A stretch of 64,000 nt of DNA from Epiperipatus broadwayi (GCA_028023455.1 JAQFVV010012981.1:188001-252000), one strand, 5' to 3'; shown: positions 12,882-26,759, counted from the stretch's first letter. A program made the numbers and translations. Notes: generated by a model from the sequence alone, not told the origin.

Positions 12882-13286
12882 AAAACTAACTGTGATAAAA
12901 CACTGTTGCTGAAGCTTTAAACATAAAATTAAAAATATAAAGCAAAATTAGTGTGTAAGGAGAAGAATGACATAAAGCGTAAGATTAAAAAAGCTTGTTT
13001 TATAGTTGGTAATCCCAATGCTATTAATAGAAAGGATTCTTGTTTTAATATTTCTAAAATATAGACGTTATAATATTTATTTATATTGTATTTTATTTAT
13101 TTATTTAGATTTAGTTTACATTTTATTTGAGGTATGCATTTTGCTTGTGAATAAGTGTTTATATTTTGTATTTATTTAGTATTGAGCTATGATTATGGAG
13201 GCTTAAGTCCCCCGAAAGCGCTCAGCTTTATATTCTTAATTTTATGTTTAAAGCTTCAGCAACTGTTTTATCACAGTTAGTTTTTA
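12882..13286. repeat. Inverted repeat, about 60-bp arms with 280-bp spacer
   Basis: The left arm (12882-12942) and right arm (13224-13286) are reverse complements with few mismatches. They share AACTAACTGTGATAAAAC and the GCTGAAGCTTTAAACATAAA phrase. Just inside the right arm, 13183-13225 holds a structured motif: GAGC, then ATGATTATGGAGG, CTTAAG, TCCCCC, GAAA, GCGCTC. It folds on paper into an outer GAGC/GCTC helix and an inner GG-rich/CC-rich helix followed by GAAA. The layout matches the palindromic PLE-like termini elsewhere in the window, but no PLE coding sequence is present here. Confidence 0.6.
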
Positions 13287-14299
13287 ATTTTTTAAAGCAA
13301 GAAGGAGATTTAACAGTAATTAATTTTAAAAGGTGGTGTAAAATAAAATTAGAAAACTGCCAGAAAGTTGCAGTTCATTAAAGAAAGATATTACCGTTCC
13401 TTTATGGTTGGTTCCTTAGTTTACAGGGCAGAGTCTGATTGGGTTGAAATGTAGGTATGCATTTTTAACTTATGTGAATGGCATTTGGTTTGATTATTTC
13501 AGGTTTTTGCAGCATGATTGGTGTGGAAAAAGTATAGTTTTGCAGCTACATTGAAGATCTTCTGGGGACTTCAGGTCCAGCAATCAGATTCCTGAAGTTA
13601 GCCCCTCACCATGATGAAGACACTATAAAAATTCATAATTTAAAATGTACATAGCTTCTAGCAGCAAGTTCTCTTAAACAAATATGGCTTATTTCTCTCG
13701 AAACTTTTCCGGGCCATTTATACCTGTTCTCTGGTTTCCTGCATATACCGACTCTTGATGCCTTCAGGCTAAAGCTTCTTGCATTATCAAAGTTACAAAT
13801 TTTTCTAATTGATTTTAGATACATTCCCTTGATAAGGCTTTCAAACTCATTAACTTTGAATTCATTTTCTAATTAGAAAATGAATTTGTAAATCAGAAAA
13901 ACGATTTTAATTAGGAACCGTCCTTACATTTTAAATTATTATCTTTTTGCTAATTAATAAAACGTTTCCCCATTGTCTTTGGGAAGGATGATCTGAAAGC
14001 TTATTGAAAGAATGTAGCTTTTAATCACTGAAATTTAAGCAAACTGGTAAAAGTAAAAGTAAAACATTCTGACGCAATGAAACTTTATAACGAATATATA
14101 TACATACATATATATATATATTTATAAGTATACACACACAATCCATGCAGTTATAATATATGTGTTTTCATGAATAATTTTATCATGAATTTATTAATGA
14201 TATTGATTAGTTGAAATATTAAAGTAGTTGGTTTTAACACACATTTATATAATACTGTTTTTTTAATGAAACTAGCATGTATTGAATGTATAAAGCCCC
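13287..14299. other. Unclassified DNA with a perfect 28-bp palindrome
   Basis: The palindrome is at 13859-13886 (arms AATTCATTTTCTAA and its complement). The 63-codon open frame on the minus strand (13633-13824) has no recognisable motif. A short TATATA run lies near 14096-14120. Confidence 0.45.
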
Positions 14300-16330
14300 A
14301 TTGCATTTGGAAATTCACAGCTAGCACTAGGGTTTGAACTGGGATACAGGTGAGATATCATGAAGCTAGGATCAAACTTAGACCTGACTGCTTCAATACA
14401 TAGACTGCTACTGTAGACAGATTTGTTTTTTATCTCTTAACCATTAGTTTGTTTTCTCTTAAACTCTGTTTAACAAGATGACAGGTCCAACCAGTATACT
14501 TCTTTTCACACTCACATGGTATTTTATAGATGCAGTTTGTGCTCTTCAGAATTTCCAGTTTAGGCTCTGTTGAAGTTATAATTCCTCAAGGTGTGGCATG
14601 ACATTGGAAAACTTTTCTACTGTTATATTGACTGCAGATATTCATTAATTTGTCTGTCATTCTTGATATGTATGAATTCATTACAATACCAATATTTTTT
14701 TTGTGTCTCTAAAGGTTTTCTTGGTGACAACTGATGGATAATCATTCTTCTTGATAGTTTGGTCTATGTGAATCTTTTCATTTTCCAAATCACTGGTTTC
14801 TGAACAAACTTCCATGGATCTATCCCATAGTTATAGTATAATTCTATGTTTAGTGCATCTAGTATGAATTGATGCATATGCCAAGTACATGCCAGTGTAT
14901 ATTGGATTCCTATACATGGTTGTTTTTGTTTTGTCCTGAGGGAGTATTTTCACAAGAACATTTAAGAGCACCAATTTTTGTTCTCATTTCGATTTCATAT
15001 TGTAGACATCATGTGGCTATTCTATGCATGTATCATCAGCATAGTGAAACCATACTGTAGATGGACATGGAGTGGTATTGGTTTCCAAGTTCTTCCATTG
15101 AGTGTTGCTAAGCAAGGATGACAGTGATGATCCTATTACCATTTCTTGATTTTATTAGAAGAATTCTGAATTAAAGTGAAAGTAGATTGTTGTTATGCAG
15201 AACATTGATTATTCCATTATACTATCAATAGTTATAGGGGTTCTAGTTTTTATACAATTATCATCATATAACCTTTTCCTGACAGTAGACAATGTCTAAT
15301 CACATGCTGCATGTTTAGATAAATTTTCTACAACAAAGTTTACCAATATGTCAGTTTTTTTTTCATTTTTATGTTACTGATTAATTATACTAAGTGCTTA
15401 TAATACCTGATGAAATACTGGGTTCTATATGCCAATGAACTGAGAACTTCAAGAGAAAATCTTGAGAAATTTTGACATGGTGAATTTCTAGAAGTAATAG
15501 TAGGTCTTAATAGAACACTGTCTTTATGGATATTAGGTGGTCCATAAAGGTGAGGAATTTTGCTGAAACATTAATTTTCTTTTCTCTGAATCATTGAAAT
15601 ACCTGTGATGTTTCCAGAGTAATGCTTGTAACTTTACATCTGTAGTTAGAATTGGATTTTTTGCTATCATTTTGTATTGGCCTACTGTGAGAAGTCTTGT
15701 ATTTCATTATCATAATCAGTTTTAACCATTACAAGTATAGTATCACTTTTTTTTAGCAGGCAGAATAATTATAAATGTAACCTGTTTGATAGTTTTAATA
15801 GCTTTTTTTTCATCATGTGAAATGTTGGATTTCTGCTTTTGATGTTTCTTTTAACTTCCAGTGTAAATTCTGTTGCTTTTTTCTGGAGGCAATTTGTGGG
15901 TAACTTCCTCAGAGTATGCCATTTTATCCAATAGATGGTTTAATGGTGAAGTTTAAACCTTTTCCAAGAACAGATATTTCAGCATCAGTAAGGTATTTAC
16001 AACTAAGATTTTTCGGATGAAGCTGATAGATTGACCATTATGGTATGACTTTTGGCCCAACCATGAAGATTTACACAGTTATTCTTTTGATTTTTTAGTC
16101 TTCCATATAATTTACAATATGACCCCTTTATTGCTTAACAAACTCTTGAGAAATCCTTATCTGTAAATTTATTTTAAAAAAAACCTTCAACATTTTTAAT
16201 GGAATGCAAGGTTTGATACTTAGAAAAGCATTTAACATTTATTATTTCTCTGATGATGATACATGTGTGGTATATCCACATGTTGTGGCATAATTACAGT
16301 TAATCTGGATGAATATCAACAACATATCTC
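14300..16330 (-). pseudogene. Penelope-like retroelement RT/GIY-YIG gene, near full length, broken
   Basis: Read on the minus strand this shows the landmarks of a Penelope-like element. An N-terminal NLSASS...TDAEISVL...GLNF block lies at about 16035-15940. KKAIKTIKQVTFIIILPAKK follows near 15790-15740. LYGPPNIHKDSVLLRPTI (15527-15551 and onward) is the family's LPKIHK..LRPI motif. RKRLYDDNCIKTRTPITI comes next, and near the end a GIY-YIG endonuclease with YKIPCECEKKYTGWTC at 14545-14497. The family copies RNA by target priming and uses the GIY-YIG nuclease to open the target. Many frameshifts and stops separate the blocks, so it is inactive. The sequence below 14440 no longer matches the sister copy's 3' region. 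Confidence 0.85.
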
Positions 16331-16334
16331 TTTC

Positions 16335-17440
16335 AATTAAATTTACAATGGAATCAGAATGAGAGCAAAAATTGGCATTATTACATGTTCTTGTGACAAG
16401 AGTCCCTTAAGGGAAAGTATAGGAAATAAACACACACTGGCAAGTACTTGGCATATACATCAAATCATACCAAAAGCACTAAATATGGAATTATACTAGC
16501 ACTATAAAACAGAGCAAAGAAAGTTTGCTCAGAAATCAATGATTTGGTAATTGAAAAGATTCACAACAGACCAAACTTTTATGAAGAATAGTTATACATC
16601 AGCTGTCATCAAGAAAACCATTAATAGACAAACAAAAGAGATATCAAATAAAACAATTATGGATACTGTAGTGCATTATATGGGTACTATAGTGCATTCT
16701 CTATATATACCAGGAATAGTTGAAAAATTAAAGAAAATCTACAGTCAATATAACATAACAGTTTCCAAAACATTGTAACTTCTACCAAATCTATATTGGA
16801 ACTGCTGAAGAATAAATACTGCATCTATAAAATATCATGTGAATGTGAAAGAAAGTATATTTGTGAGACATGTCATCCTGTTGAACAGTGATTAAAAGAA
16901 CACAAACTAATGATTAAAAAATAAAAACAGATGAGACTAAAGTAGCAGACCATATATGTACTAATGACATTATGTTCACATGGGGAAAATGCAAAAATAT
17001 TGGATAGAAAGGAAAAGATGCAAAGGAAAAATTCAAGAAAGCTGCTCATATGATAACAGCAAATAATCATATAAGTCAGCCCATTGTGACAATACTAAAA
17101 ATATGGAAGCCTCTAATTAATTATTCTCTTAGAAATAAGTATTAAAAAATTGAAGGACTCAGGATAATTTGAACCAACCCTCATATATAAATATATGAGA
17201 GATCTACTATTTGTTGTCTTTGACATAATAGCTCAACTGTTTAGAGCATTGTTTTAACATTTAATATTCAAAAATTGTGTAAATTCAGCACCTATGCTAA
17301 TATTATCAATGGTCAGGCCAGCAACACCTGAAGAAGAGTGGAAAATAATACTAATTAAAATGTTGTGTAATTACTAACTTGTATTGTCTATTTGGGAGAC
17401 AAGTTATTTATATTTGAAAAGTTTAATAAAGTTAAAATCT
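16335..17440 (+). pseudogene. Penelope-like element, 5'-truncated sister copy, head to head with the previous one
   Basis: Starting near 16335 the plus strand repeats, in the opposite direction, the part of the minus-strand element that lies at about 15000 and below. The shared CTTGTGA...CAAGTACTTGGCATATACATC phrases make this plain. The coding blocks include IVEKLKKIYSQYNI (near 16720), the GIY-YIG start YKISCECERKYICETC (16823-16876) and the C-terminal HMITANNHISQP (about 17045-17080). They lie in different frames, so it is a pseudogene. It is followed by a 3' untranslated region with a tRNA-like block. The first half of the RT is absent. Confidence 0.85.
17220..17300 (+). repeat. tRNA-like block in the PLE 3' region
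   Basis: AATAGCTCAACTGTTTAGAG at about 17227-17246 resembles a tRNA D-arm/box A, and the sequence up to about 17290 aligns with the minus-strand block at 8700-8800. Box B is poor here. It sits downstream of the GIY-YIG ORF and upstream of the GGTCAGGCC...CCTGAAGAAG terminal segment. Confidence 0.5.
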
Positions 17441-18395
17441 TCTATACATTCAACATTTACTGATAGATGACAGAAATAGTCCAACATAATATCACATCTA
17501 ATATACCGTCATCAGGCAAATATGTCATCTTAATGTTTGCAATTAATATTATGCATAGCAAATAAAGATTGATTACAATATACATTTCATTGTAATTTCA
17601 ATATCTAATTTTACTTCTTTTCTTTTTAATGTAATTCAATAGTAAATATGGTTTCTGTGTTTAAAAGAAAATATTATTTATAATATGATGCAAAGCTAAG
17701 CATGCTTTCAAATATATTTATAATTGTATTCATTTCTATATTTCAAAAAATGTTTTTAAGTCAGAATACAAAGAAAAAATGCCACTTTTTAAAAAAGTGA
17801 ATTTTTACAATCAAATATTTGTTTGTGTTTGAATTTTAAATTATTTTTAAATGTGACTTTTTGAAATATCATATATACATATACCACCCACCCACATGCA
17901 TCACTGAAAATGTAGCTGTCTGCTGAATATTTGGAAATAAAGTTACATGAATTAAAATCATTTACAATATAATTTGTTTTAAAAAATCAACTATCAATGG
18001 AAAAAAAATGTCATATACTTTTTTTAAAAAAAAAAATTTTATAGTCAAGATTTGTTTTTATTTTAACAGATTGCTAAAAAAGTTTTTAAAGTAAATTTTT
18101 ATATTATACTCTCACATGCTTTATTGAAAACTATATGGAAGTGGTATGAATGTATTTTAAATTAGTTATTAAAAAATTATAACTGTTATCTCATCCTTTG
18201 GATTTAAAAAACTAGATAACCTATTTAAAATATTTTAATACCATATTTCATTACCAGTGATTTATAAAAAATACACCAAATTTTAACAAATTATATAGGA
18301 TATAAACATATTAAATTTCAATTTTTTAATATTTTATTCTAACTTAAATAGAATTATTTACAAACTAATAAACAAGCAAACCAACAAATATTCAG
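17441..18395. other. AT-rich DNA, nothing recognised
   Basis: No coding motif. Several short hairpins of A-runs and T-runs (for example 17785-17800, 18020-18040). Confidence 0.4.
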
Positions 18396-18399
18396 ATAT

Positions 18400-19000
18400 T
18401 GTAACATAAATTTCACAGAAATAAGTGTAATCACATGACCCAAAAATGTAAATAACTCCCAAAATCAAATATGAAAAAATTTGGTCCTTAGGAAATCACA
18501 CTCAAAATTAGCACAATCACATGACCAAAAAAATTTAAACCTCTTGAAATCAAATATCAAAAAATTAATAATTAAGAAATGACCAAAATAGTAACATAAT
18601 GACATGACAGAAAAAAAAATCAAATATCAAAATTATTAGAAAATGACCAAAAAAATTAGTGTAACAAAAAATTGAAAGCAATAGTAAATATTTTATTTTT
18701 AAAGTATGGCAAATCAAAAAACAATATTTAGCAAATTTTAATAATTAGGAAATGACCAAAACAATTAATGTCATGACATGACCAAAAAAATTTAAATAAC
18801 TTTCAAAGTCAAATATCAATAATATTAGTAACTAGGAATGAACAAAAAGTATTGCAATAAAAAATTAAAAACAATACTAAAGTTGTTTACTTTTAAAATA
18901 GAAGCATAACAAAAAGCACTATTTAACAAATTTTAATAATTGGAAATGATAAAAAAAAATCAAATTATTCTTATACAAGAATTATTAACATAAGATATTT
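18400..19000. repeat. Decayed tandem repeat, unit about 100 bases
   Basis: A phrase of the type CACATGACCAAAAAAATTTAAA, then AAATCAAATATCAAAAA, then TTAGGAAATGACCAAAA recurs imperfectly at about 18430, 18520, 18600, 18650, 18740 and 18780-18840. The plus strand is strongly A-rich and G-poor throughout. Traces continue toward 19300 (GCAAATTTTAATAATTGG phrases). It reads as an old satellite or tandem array, not as coding DNA. Confidence 0.5.
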
Positions 19001-20080
19001 TAATATTACAATTAATAAAAAAAAACAATATATCTACATTATCAAAAGTAGTGCTAATTTTTGAATAGTAAGTAGATAAATTTAATCCATATTAATAAAA
19101 GCTCAATTTTTTGAGGTATAATGTAAAGCATTTTACTATTAAAATATGGCAGCAACTATGTACTTGTATGAAAGCTGAAAAAAGTACATAAAGTAACCCA
19201 AGAATTACAATTAACAAAGAACAATAAATCCACAAAAATTTTCAAATTTCTTGTGCTTGCAATACTCAGTTTAGCAAATTTTAATATTGGACAAAATATA
19301 TAAGTGCTTACATGAAAAACCATATTAAAATTACTTTTTCAATTAAGTTGACATAGCTATAAAATTGATGACAATACAAACCAACAAAAGAATAAAACAT
19401 ACATGCTTATGGCAGCAGAATAGAATTTCATATTTCATCAAAAATATTTTGTTGAACAGTATTTATTAATTAAAACATTATGGATATTTTGTAACAACAA
19501 CCAAAAAATAATATACAAGAATTTTTGCAAGTCAAATCAAAACTGCAGAGGATGGAAAATATCAAAAACAATATGTTAGCAAATAATATTTAGTCAAAAT
19601 AAAACAAAAAACAAAATTAAAGAATGTAAACTGTGCATAATAAATATTAAAACTAATTTTACAACTAATAAATAAAACTATGAAACATATTACACATAAT
19701 TAAAAAAATGAATATTTCAAAAACAATAGTTTAGCAAATATTAACATTGAGCCCCCTCCCGCAATTACTTGCATCTCTATTAATGAACATAAATCTCACG
19801 TGATAAATATTAAAATAAATAAAACCATAAAAACTGTATACACAACATTTAAAACAATTATTTATTACCTCAAAGAGTGCAATGTTATATCACACTTATC
19901 AAACATGCATGAATATGAAGACAAAAACTCAAAGAAGTCATCATTGATATTGCATGAGTTTATAAATTGCATCAATTGAAAACAAAAATGGAAATTTTTT
20001 GCAAAACTCTTTATATTAAGGCAATAAAACAAATTAAAGCAGCAAAATAAAAATAAAAACATCATTCATATATTTAATCA
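19001..20080. other. A-rich DNA, no gene seen
   Basis: The same A-rich strand bias as the repeat to its left, with phrases such as AGCAAATTTTAATATTGG repeated loosely. The 66-codon minus-strand open frame at 19865-20065 has no recognisable motif. Confidence 0.4.
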
Positions 20081-21180
<1,100 letters not shown>

Positions 21181-21216
21181 TAACCATCCATCCATACAGA
21201 TATATAAGAACAGATA

Positions 21217-21218
<2 letters not shown>

Positions 21219-21267
<49 letters not shown>
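21219..21267. repeat. (TA)n tract
   Basis: About 49 bases of pure AT dinucleotide. To its left the plus strand is TATC-type; to its right it becomes GATA-type (AGATAGATAGATAGAT at about 21280). Confidence 0.95.
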
Positions 21268-21271
<4 letters not shown>

Positions 21272-21388
21272 TATAAGTAGATAGATAGATAGATAAGTAA
21301 TGAGACAGATATTTTAGGAGATAGTTAAATGTGTGGGTTGGAAAAACAGTTAAATAGATAGAATGTTGTTTGAATAAATAGGTACATA

Positions 21389-21389
<1 letters not shown>

Positions 21390-21475
<86 letters not shown>
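21390..21475. repeat. (TA)n tract
   Basis: About 86 bases of pure AT dinucleotide ending the GATA-type segment. Confidence 0.95.
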
Positions 21476-21478
<3 letters not shown>

Positions 21479-21499
21479 CTTCTGAATGGCTCAAGTAAT

Positions 21500-23680
21500 T
21501 AAAGTATACTGAGTCAGTGGTGAATAATCACATTTAACTAAAAAAAAAAGTGAAATAGCAGTAAGATTTTAAAAATTTTCTGTTAATGATTTAAAACTTT
21601 ATATGTGAGTTGCTTATGAATGTTAGTGGGAATTTTTATAAGTATTTGTTAGTATTATTATATTTGATGAAGTATTTAATGTAAGAAAGGGGGCTAGATT
21701 ATTTCAGAAATTGTTGATATGCAAGTTAGGTTGATGTAAATTTATTTTATTTATTTGTAGAATAAAGGTTGGTATTTGTTTACATGCTTTTCTGATCTAA
21801 TTCATTGGCACACCATCCATGTGTATTATAATTAGTGAAATATGTTTAACCCATAGCCATATTAGTTACATTTTAATCAGGATAGTTCAGTATTTATGTA
21901 GCAACATATGTGTATGCATGTATGTCTGTATCATCTTCTCATTTCATTTTCATATTTAATTACAATACAAAATCTTACATTTATAATAAAACATTTAAAT
22001 TACAGTAAATATCTTTAATAACTTTGCAAATATATTTTTTGAGTGATTAATGGATATCTAGATTAGTAAATTATTTGACAAACTAAATTGTATTATCAAC
22101 TACTATATTTACTTTACTAATTAATTAATATTCATTTATTTCAAAAGTGTGAAAATTATTATTTTTTATCATTTGCTTTATTTGGTTTGATTTAATTTAG
22201 AAAATCAAAATGATTTTTTTTCCTTCAAAAAAAGATTTCTTAAATATTTTTCCTTTAATTACTGAGTGCAAAGGGTGGAGCTTGATCTCTTGATTGATGA
22301 AAGGGATATATTTTAACTGATAGTCAGTAATAAAAATTCATTATTGTTGCATCCATTGCTTTGTTTATTCTGCTTCTGCCAATTCTATCTCTTCCAGAAA
22401 TCAAGTCGGTTTAAACTCCAAAGTGAAAACTTTTAAACATTATTATTTTATAAAAGAAATTATGGGAATTTGAGCTACAAGACAGCTTTAAACAAGGATG
22501 TCAGGCTAAATTATAAGAAAGGTATATTTTTCTTCATTTCTTTTCACTCAGTTAAACATTAAATTAACAATATCATCTTTAAAATGTATGTATATGCTGA
22601 TAATTTTAATCTACTTTGTTTACTTATATCTTCTATTAATACTAAGGAAAAAATAAAATTGAGTGAACTTTATAATCTTTTAAGGACATTTGTGCAGGAC
22701 TGCTTAACAAACCTATTTTTGACTCTCCGTTTAAATTCTTTTCTAATTGTATAAAAGTCAAGTTAAAATGGAAGGATGCAAGTATTATATTTCTATGCTA
22801 TATATTTAAATTACTCTGTGATAATAATTACACTTATTATTTATGCTTATAAATTATTTTATTAACAAAGTGAATGTGTGGCTTCCAAATAATTGATTAA
22901 TTATTAGTATTTATTTGATATGACATATTTAAATCAAGTAGAAGGACATTAATATTACATATTTCTTGTTCTTCTTGATATATGGATCTATTGTAGAATA
23001 AAGTATTATTGCTTAAGGAATTGTAGATCTATGTGAATAATTAAGTAACAAAAGATCAAAAATAATTATATTTGTGATAGTTTATAAAGTGTATGTCAAG
23101 ATAATGTTTTTTTTTTTTGGAGAAATCTGCTAAAGTTATTGTTAAATTAAAATATTTCCAGAATTAATTAAATGGTCATTATAAAAGAAATATGTAGCTG
23201 AAACTATTTTTTCATATCTCAATTATTGTATAAAAGTTTATTACTTATGCATCATATAAGTAAGCTCAATTAGCTTTTAGCTAAGAACATTGGAGATCAC
23301 TGAATAAATTTAAATTGTGAATGTTTACCATAAAGGAATTTGTTTTCATGTTTTTTTACTAACACATACTCATCTGGAATCATCGTCCTTATCTTCATAT
23401 TGTTCAGGAAACTTTGTGTTAAAAGTAAAACTTTACAAGTGAATTTTTTTTAAGTTAAAAGAAGAGTGACTTTTTTTTTGTTTATTGCTATTGATATACC
23501 ATAGGTAGACAGATTTATTATTTTTTATTTGTGTATTTGCTTATTTAATCATGCTATTTTCTTGACTTCTAGACCATCTCAGATTAGTGTATTGCCAAGT
23601 TTGCAATATGCTGGTAAACGATTAATATTTAAATATAATTTCTTATGTAGGTTATATATACGTTTATATGGGTTTATTGA
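21500..23680. other. AT-rich intergenic DNA, nothing recognised
   Basis: No motif-bearing ORF, no clear repeat. A short (TA)n lies at about 23684-23707. The 61-codon open frame at 23529 has no recognisable motif. Confidence 0.4.
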
Positions 23681-23770
23681 AGATATATATATATATATAT
23701 ATATATATGTATAATTTAATATATCCATGACACAGTTCTTCTTTTCAAAATAGTTCATATATATCTAATA

Positions 23771-24212
23771 TAAAAATAAAACAAACTAACTCCTTCTTTT
23801 TAAAACTTGATTTATTATGACTATAATCATGAAAAAGAAATCCAACGTTTCAACTATTTTTTATAGTCTTTTTCAAGGCACACTAAAATAAAATATATAT
23901 ACACAATAAATATCACATATTCCAAAAAAAAAAAAAAAAAAATTAATTAATTAAAAATTACAAAATATATATATATAAAAAGAAAATTTTGATTATGGAT
24001 ATATTTTATATTTTGTAATTTTTAATTAATTAATTAATTAAATTTTTTTTTTTTTTTTTGGAATATGTGATATTTATTGTGTATATATATTTTATTTTAG
24101 GGTGCCTTGAAAAAGACTATAAAAAATAGTCGAAACGTCGGATTTCTTTTTCATGATTATAGTCATAATAAATCAAGTTTTAAAAAGGAGTTAGTTTGTT
24201 TTATTTCTATAT
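23771..24212. repeat. Near-perfect 440-bp palindrome of a PLE-like terminus
   Basis: The left arm (23771 to about 23970) and right arm (about 24003-24212) are almost exact reverse complements, with a short AT-rich centre near 23985. Read outward from the centre, each arm has poly-T/A and TTAAT repeats, then GGAATATGTGATATTTATTG, then TGCCTTGAAAAAGACTATAA, then TAGTCGAAACGTCGGATTTC. The last segment has a GACTA/TAGTC helix followed by GAAAC and GTC, resembling the 3' half of a hammerhead ribozyme without the CUGAUGA half. No coding sequence is included. It is best read as two PLE-like 3' ends joined head to head; the element family is inferred. Confidence 0.75.
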
Positions 24213-26265
24213 TATATATATATATTGTCTCAAAGCAAGCATTTTTGACTTTCAGAGTAGCTAACACATGAAAGAAATATTGTGTCAGACATGGTAAAAC
24301 ATCATTCATAATAATTATGGCCATTTAAATTTTTAAAACAGCTAATAGTCTGTTATAACTAAAAGTTCTATTTTCAGTTTACCATTTACTTTACTGCAAT
24401 ATTTGCATATTAAATATCTATGAGAAAGAAAGTTATTCTTGATACATTCTATGTTTATTGGTATTCTCCCTTATTATGTCTAAGTATTTGCCATGAGTGA
24501 AGTAGATTCCTAGATTACCTACATATGCATTATAAAATGATCTTTTATGAAGTTAAGTGATATGATTTCCATTTATTCTGGTGGTGAGACAGAGTTCCAC
24601 CAATAGTGTACCTTGAAGTTAGTAGTTGTCATTTGATTTATTAACCAAGAAGCTTATTTATTCTTCATGTGCTTAAATTTTTTTTAATGTTTATTTTTTG
24701 TGTTATCATAGTATCATAGCTATGTGTAATTTAGTTGGTGGTTAGATAAATAGTCAGATTAAATTCTTTATTGAATATTAAAATAGAAATAGTGTTATAT
24801 TTTGGTTAGTCTATGACATTATCTGTAGTAAGTAAATTAACAATACGTAAATATATTAATTTTGTCTTAAATTATAGCATAAGATGTGGCATGCATGTAG
24901 TGCAAATAATCTTGCTGACATGTGAGAATAATATTATTAAACTTACACATCAAGAAATATATATTTTGAATTCTATCATGCTTTACATCATCAAATCATC
25001 AGAATGATTATTTTTATTTTGAATGTATAAAAAAAGATAGATATTTAAAAGAATTATTTTATGGAACTATTTAAAGTTACTCTCTTGACAGCCAAAGTTA
25101 GTAATTTAGTTTATTTTTATAATTGATAGTGTGATCTTTCCAACTTATATGTTTGTGTCCATAATATGATATTTATTTACTCAGTGTTGTTCGCTAATAA
25201 AAATGTGTTAGATAGCCTAAATATATTCGAAGTCAGAATATTAGGGCGTTATTTTATTTGTTAACTTATGTTCATAAATGTCTAACCAATAAATGATGAA
25301 ATATATAATAAAAGTGATTTCAAACCCAGGTTACCAAACTTATTTGTGAGTTTAGAAATTAGGACAAAAGTCCCACTGTGAATTAGCTATATTTATTTGG
25401 ATATCTAATGTAAATATATCCTTATATTATTTATTCAAAACTTGTCTCGAGTTGTTCTTATATGCATTCGTATTCTAGTTTTCACATTCCACATATCTTT
25501 TTCTACATAAATACATTGCTTTGTAAATTTGATAATAAACATACTAAAATCTGATAATATTGTTCTCTTGATCCAGGCATTATATGAAATACTTTACCAT
25601 TTGGTAAACTTATAAAAAGGTTGCATAGTTAGTTTATTATTTAGATAATGATGTGAGATTAAAAGATACCCTGTTTCATTCATTATCTAATTGCTAGTCC
25701 AGTAAAACATTATTCAATTTATTCCATTATATATTTTTTATTTATAATTATAAATGACTGAATAATAGAATTTCTTTAATCAAACTGTATTACAAATTCC
25801 CTGAGATCTGATTTCATATTCCCAAATTAACATTAATTTAGCTATTTAGATTAAGATGTGCTAAATAGTGGAGTTACTTAGTATTATGTTTTTCTTTTCT
25901 GTTAAAATTATATTGAGCTAATATAGAGTATGTTTAGATGATGGAAGATATCAAACTTGAAATAATATTTATTAGCTTGCACAAATGAAACTTTGCTGGC
26001 CTCCATCATTTGGTTGATTAATAAATGAGACATATATTTTATTTTAATGGTTTGTAGTATTTCTTCCTTTATTTATTTATATTCTATATGTTAGTGACTT
26101 CCTGTAACCTTCCACTGAGCTAAGCTATAAGTTAGGAAAAGGTATAAGAGTCTCAGTATTAATTCTAAGTAATATATAATTGTAACTTGTTCTATTCATT
26201 AATAGAATTGGCACTCTGGCATTTGCTCATATAATGTGTAGGAGTGGTATTGTGTGTGGGGGTTA
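24213..26265. other. AT-rich intergenic DNA, nothing recognised
   Basis: No coding motif, no recognisable repeat. The 64-codon open frame at 24813-25004 has no recognisable motif. Confidence 0.4.
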
Positions 26266-26680
26266 CAATATATATATATAAAAATTGATTGGAGGATGAA
26301 AAATAGATAAATGAATAAAGTGAATGATTTATAAATAAATAGATAATTGGATAGGTAAATAAATGGGTTGGTGGATGATAAATAGATAGATAGTAAATGG
26401 TTGCTTGAATAAACAGATGGATAAAGAGATAATAAGCAGAGATAAATATAGAGATAGACAAATATATAGTTTACAGGTGAATAGATGGATAAATAGATAG
26501 TTAGACAGATATATGAATAGATAGGTAGATGGAGAGTAAGATAAATGTATGCTGGATAGACTGATAAGTAAATTGATAAATGGATATATATATATATATA
26601 TATATGTTGATATGAATATTTAAATGGATATATATATATATATATATATGTTGATATGAAGATTTTTATGGGTTGCATAT
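26266..26680. repeat. Degenerate GATA microsatellite with two (TA)n tracts
   Basis: GATA, GATG and AATA units on the plus strand from about 26290 to 26580, then GGATATATATA tracts at about 26583-26605 and 26627-26650, each followed by TGTTGATATGAA. Minus-strand open frames over this stretch are repeat translations. Confidence 0.85.
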
Positions 26681-26759
26681 ATAAAAGACATATTTTGCGG
26701 GTTTATCTGTGTTAAAAAATTTAAATATTAATATACCAATGTTTTGACTTGATCAACAA

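Noticed and set aside
16240-16260. CTGATGATGATACATGTG as a hammerhead core
   Set aside because: CTGATGA is present but no GAAA or GUC follows at a workable distance, so it is only a chance match.
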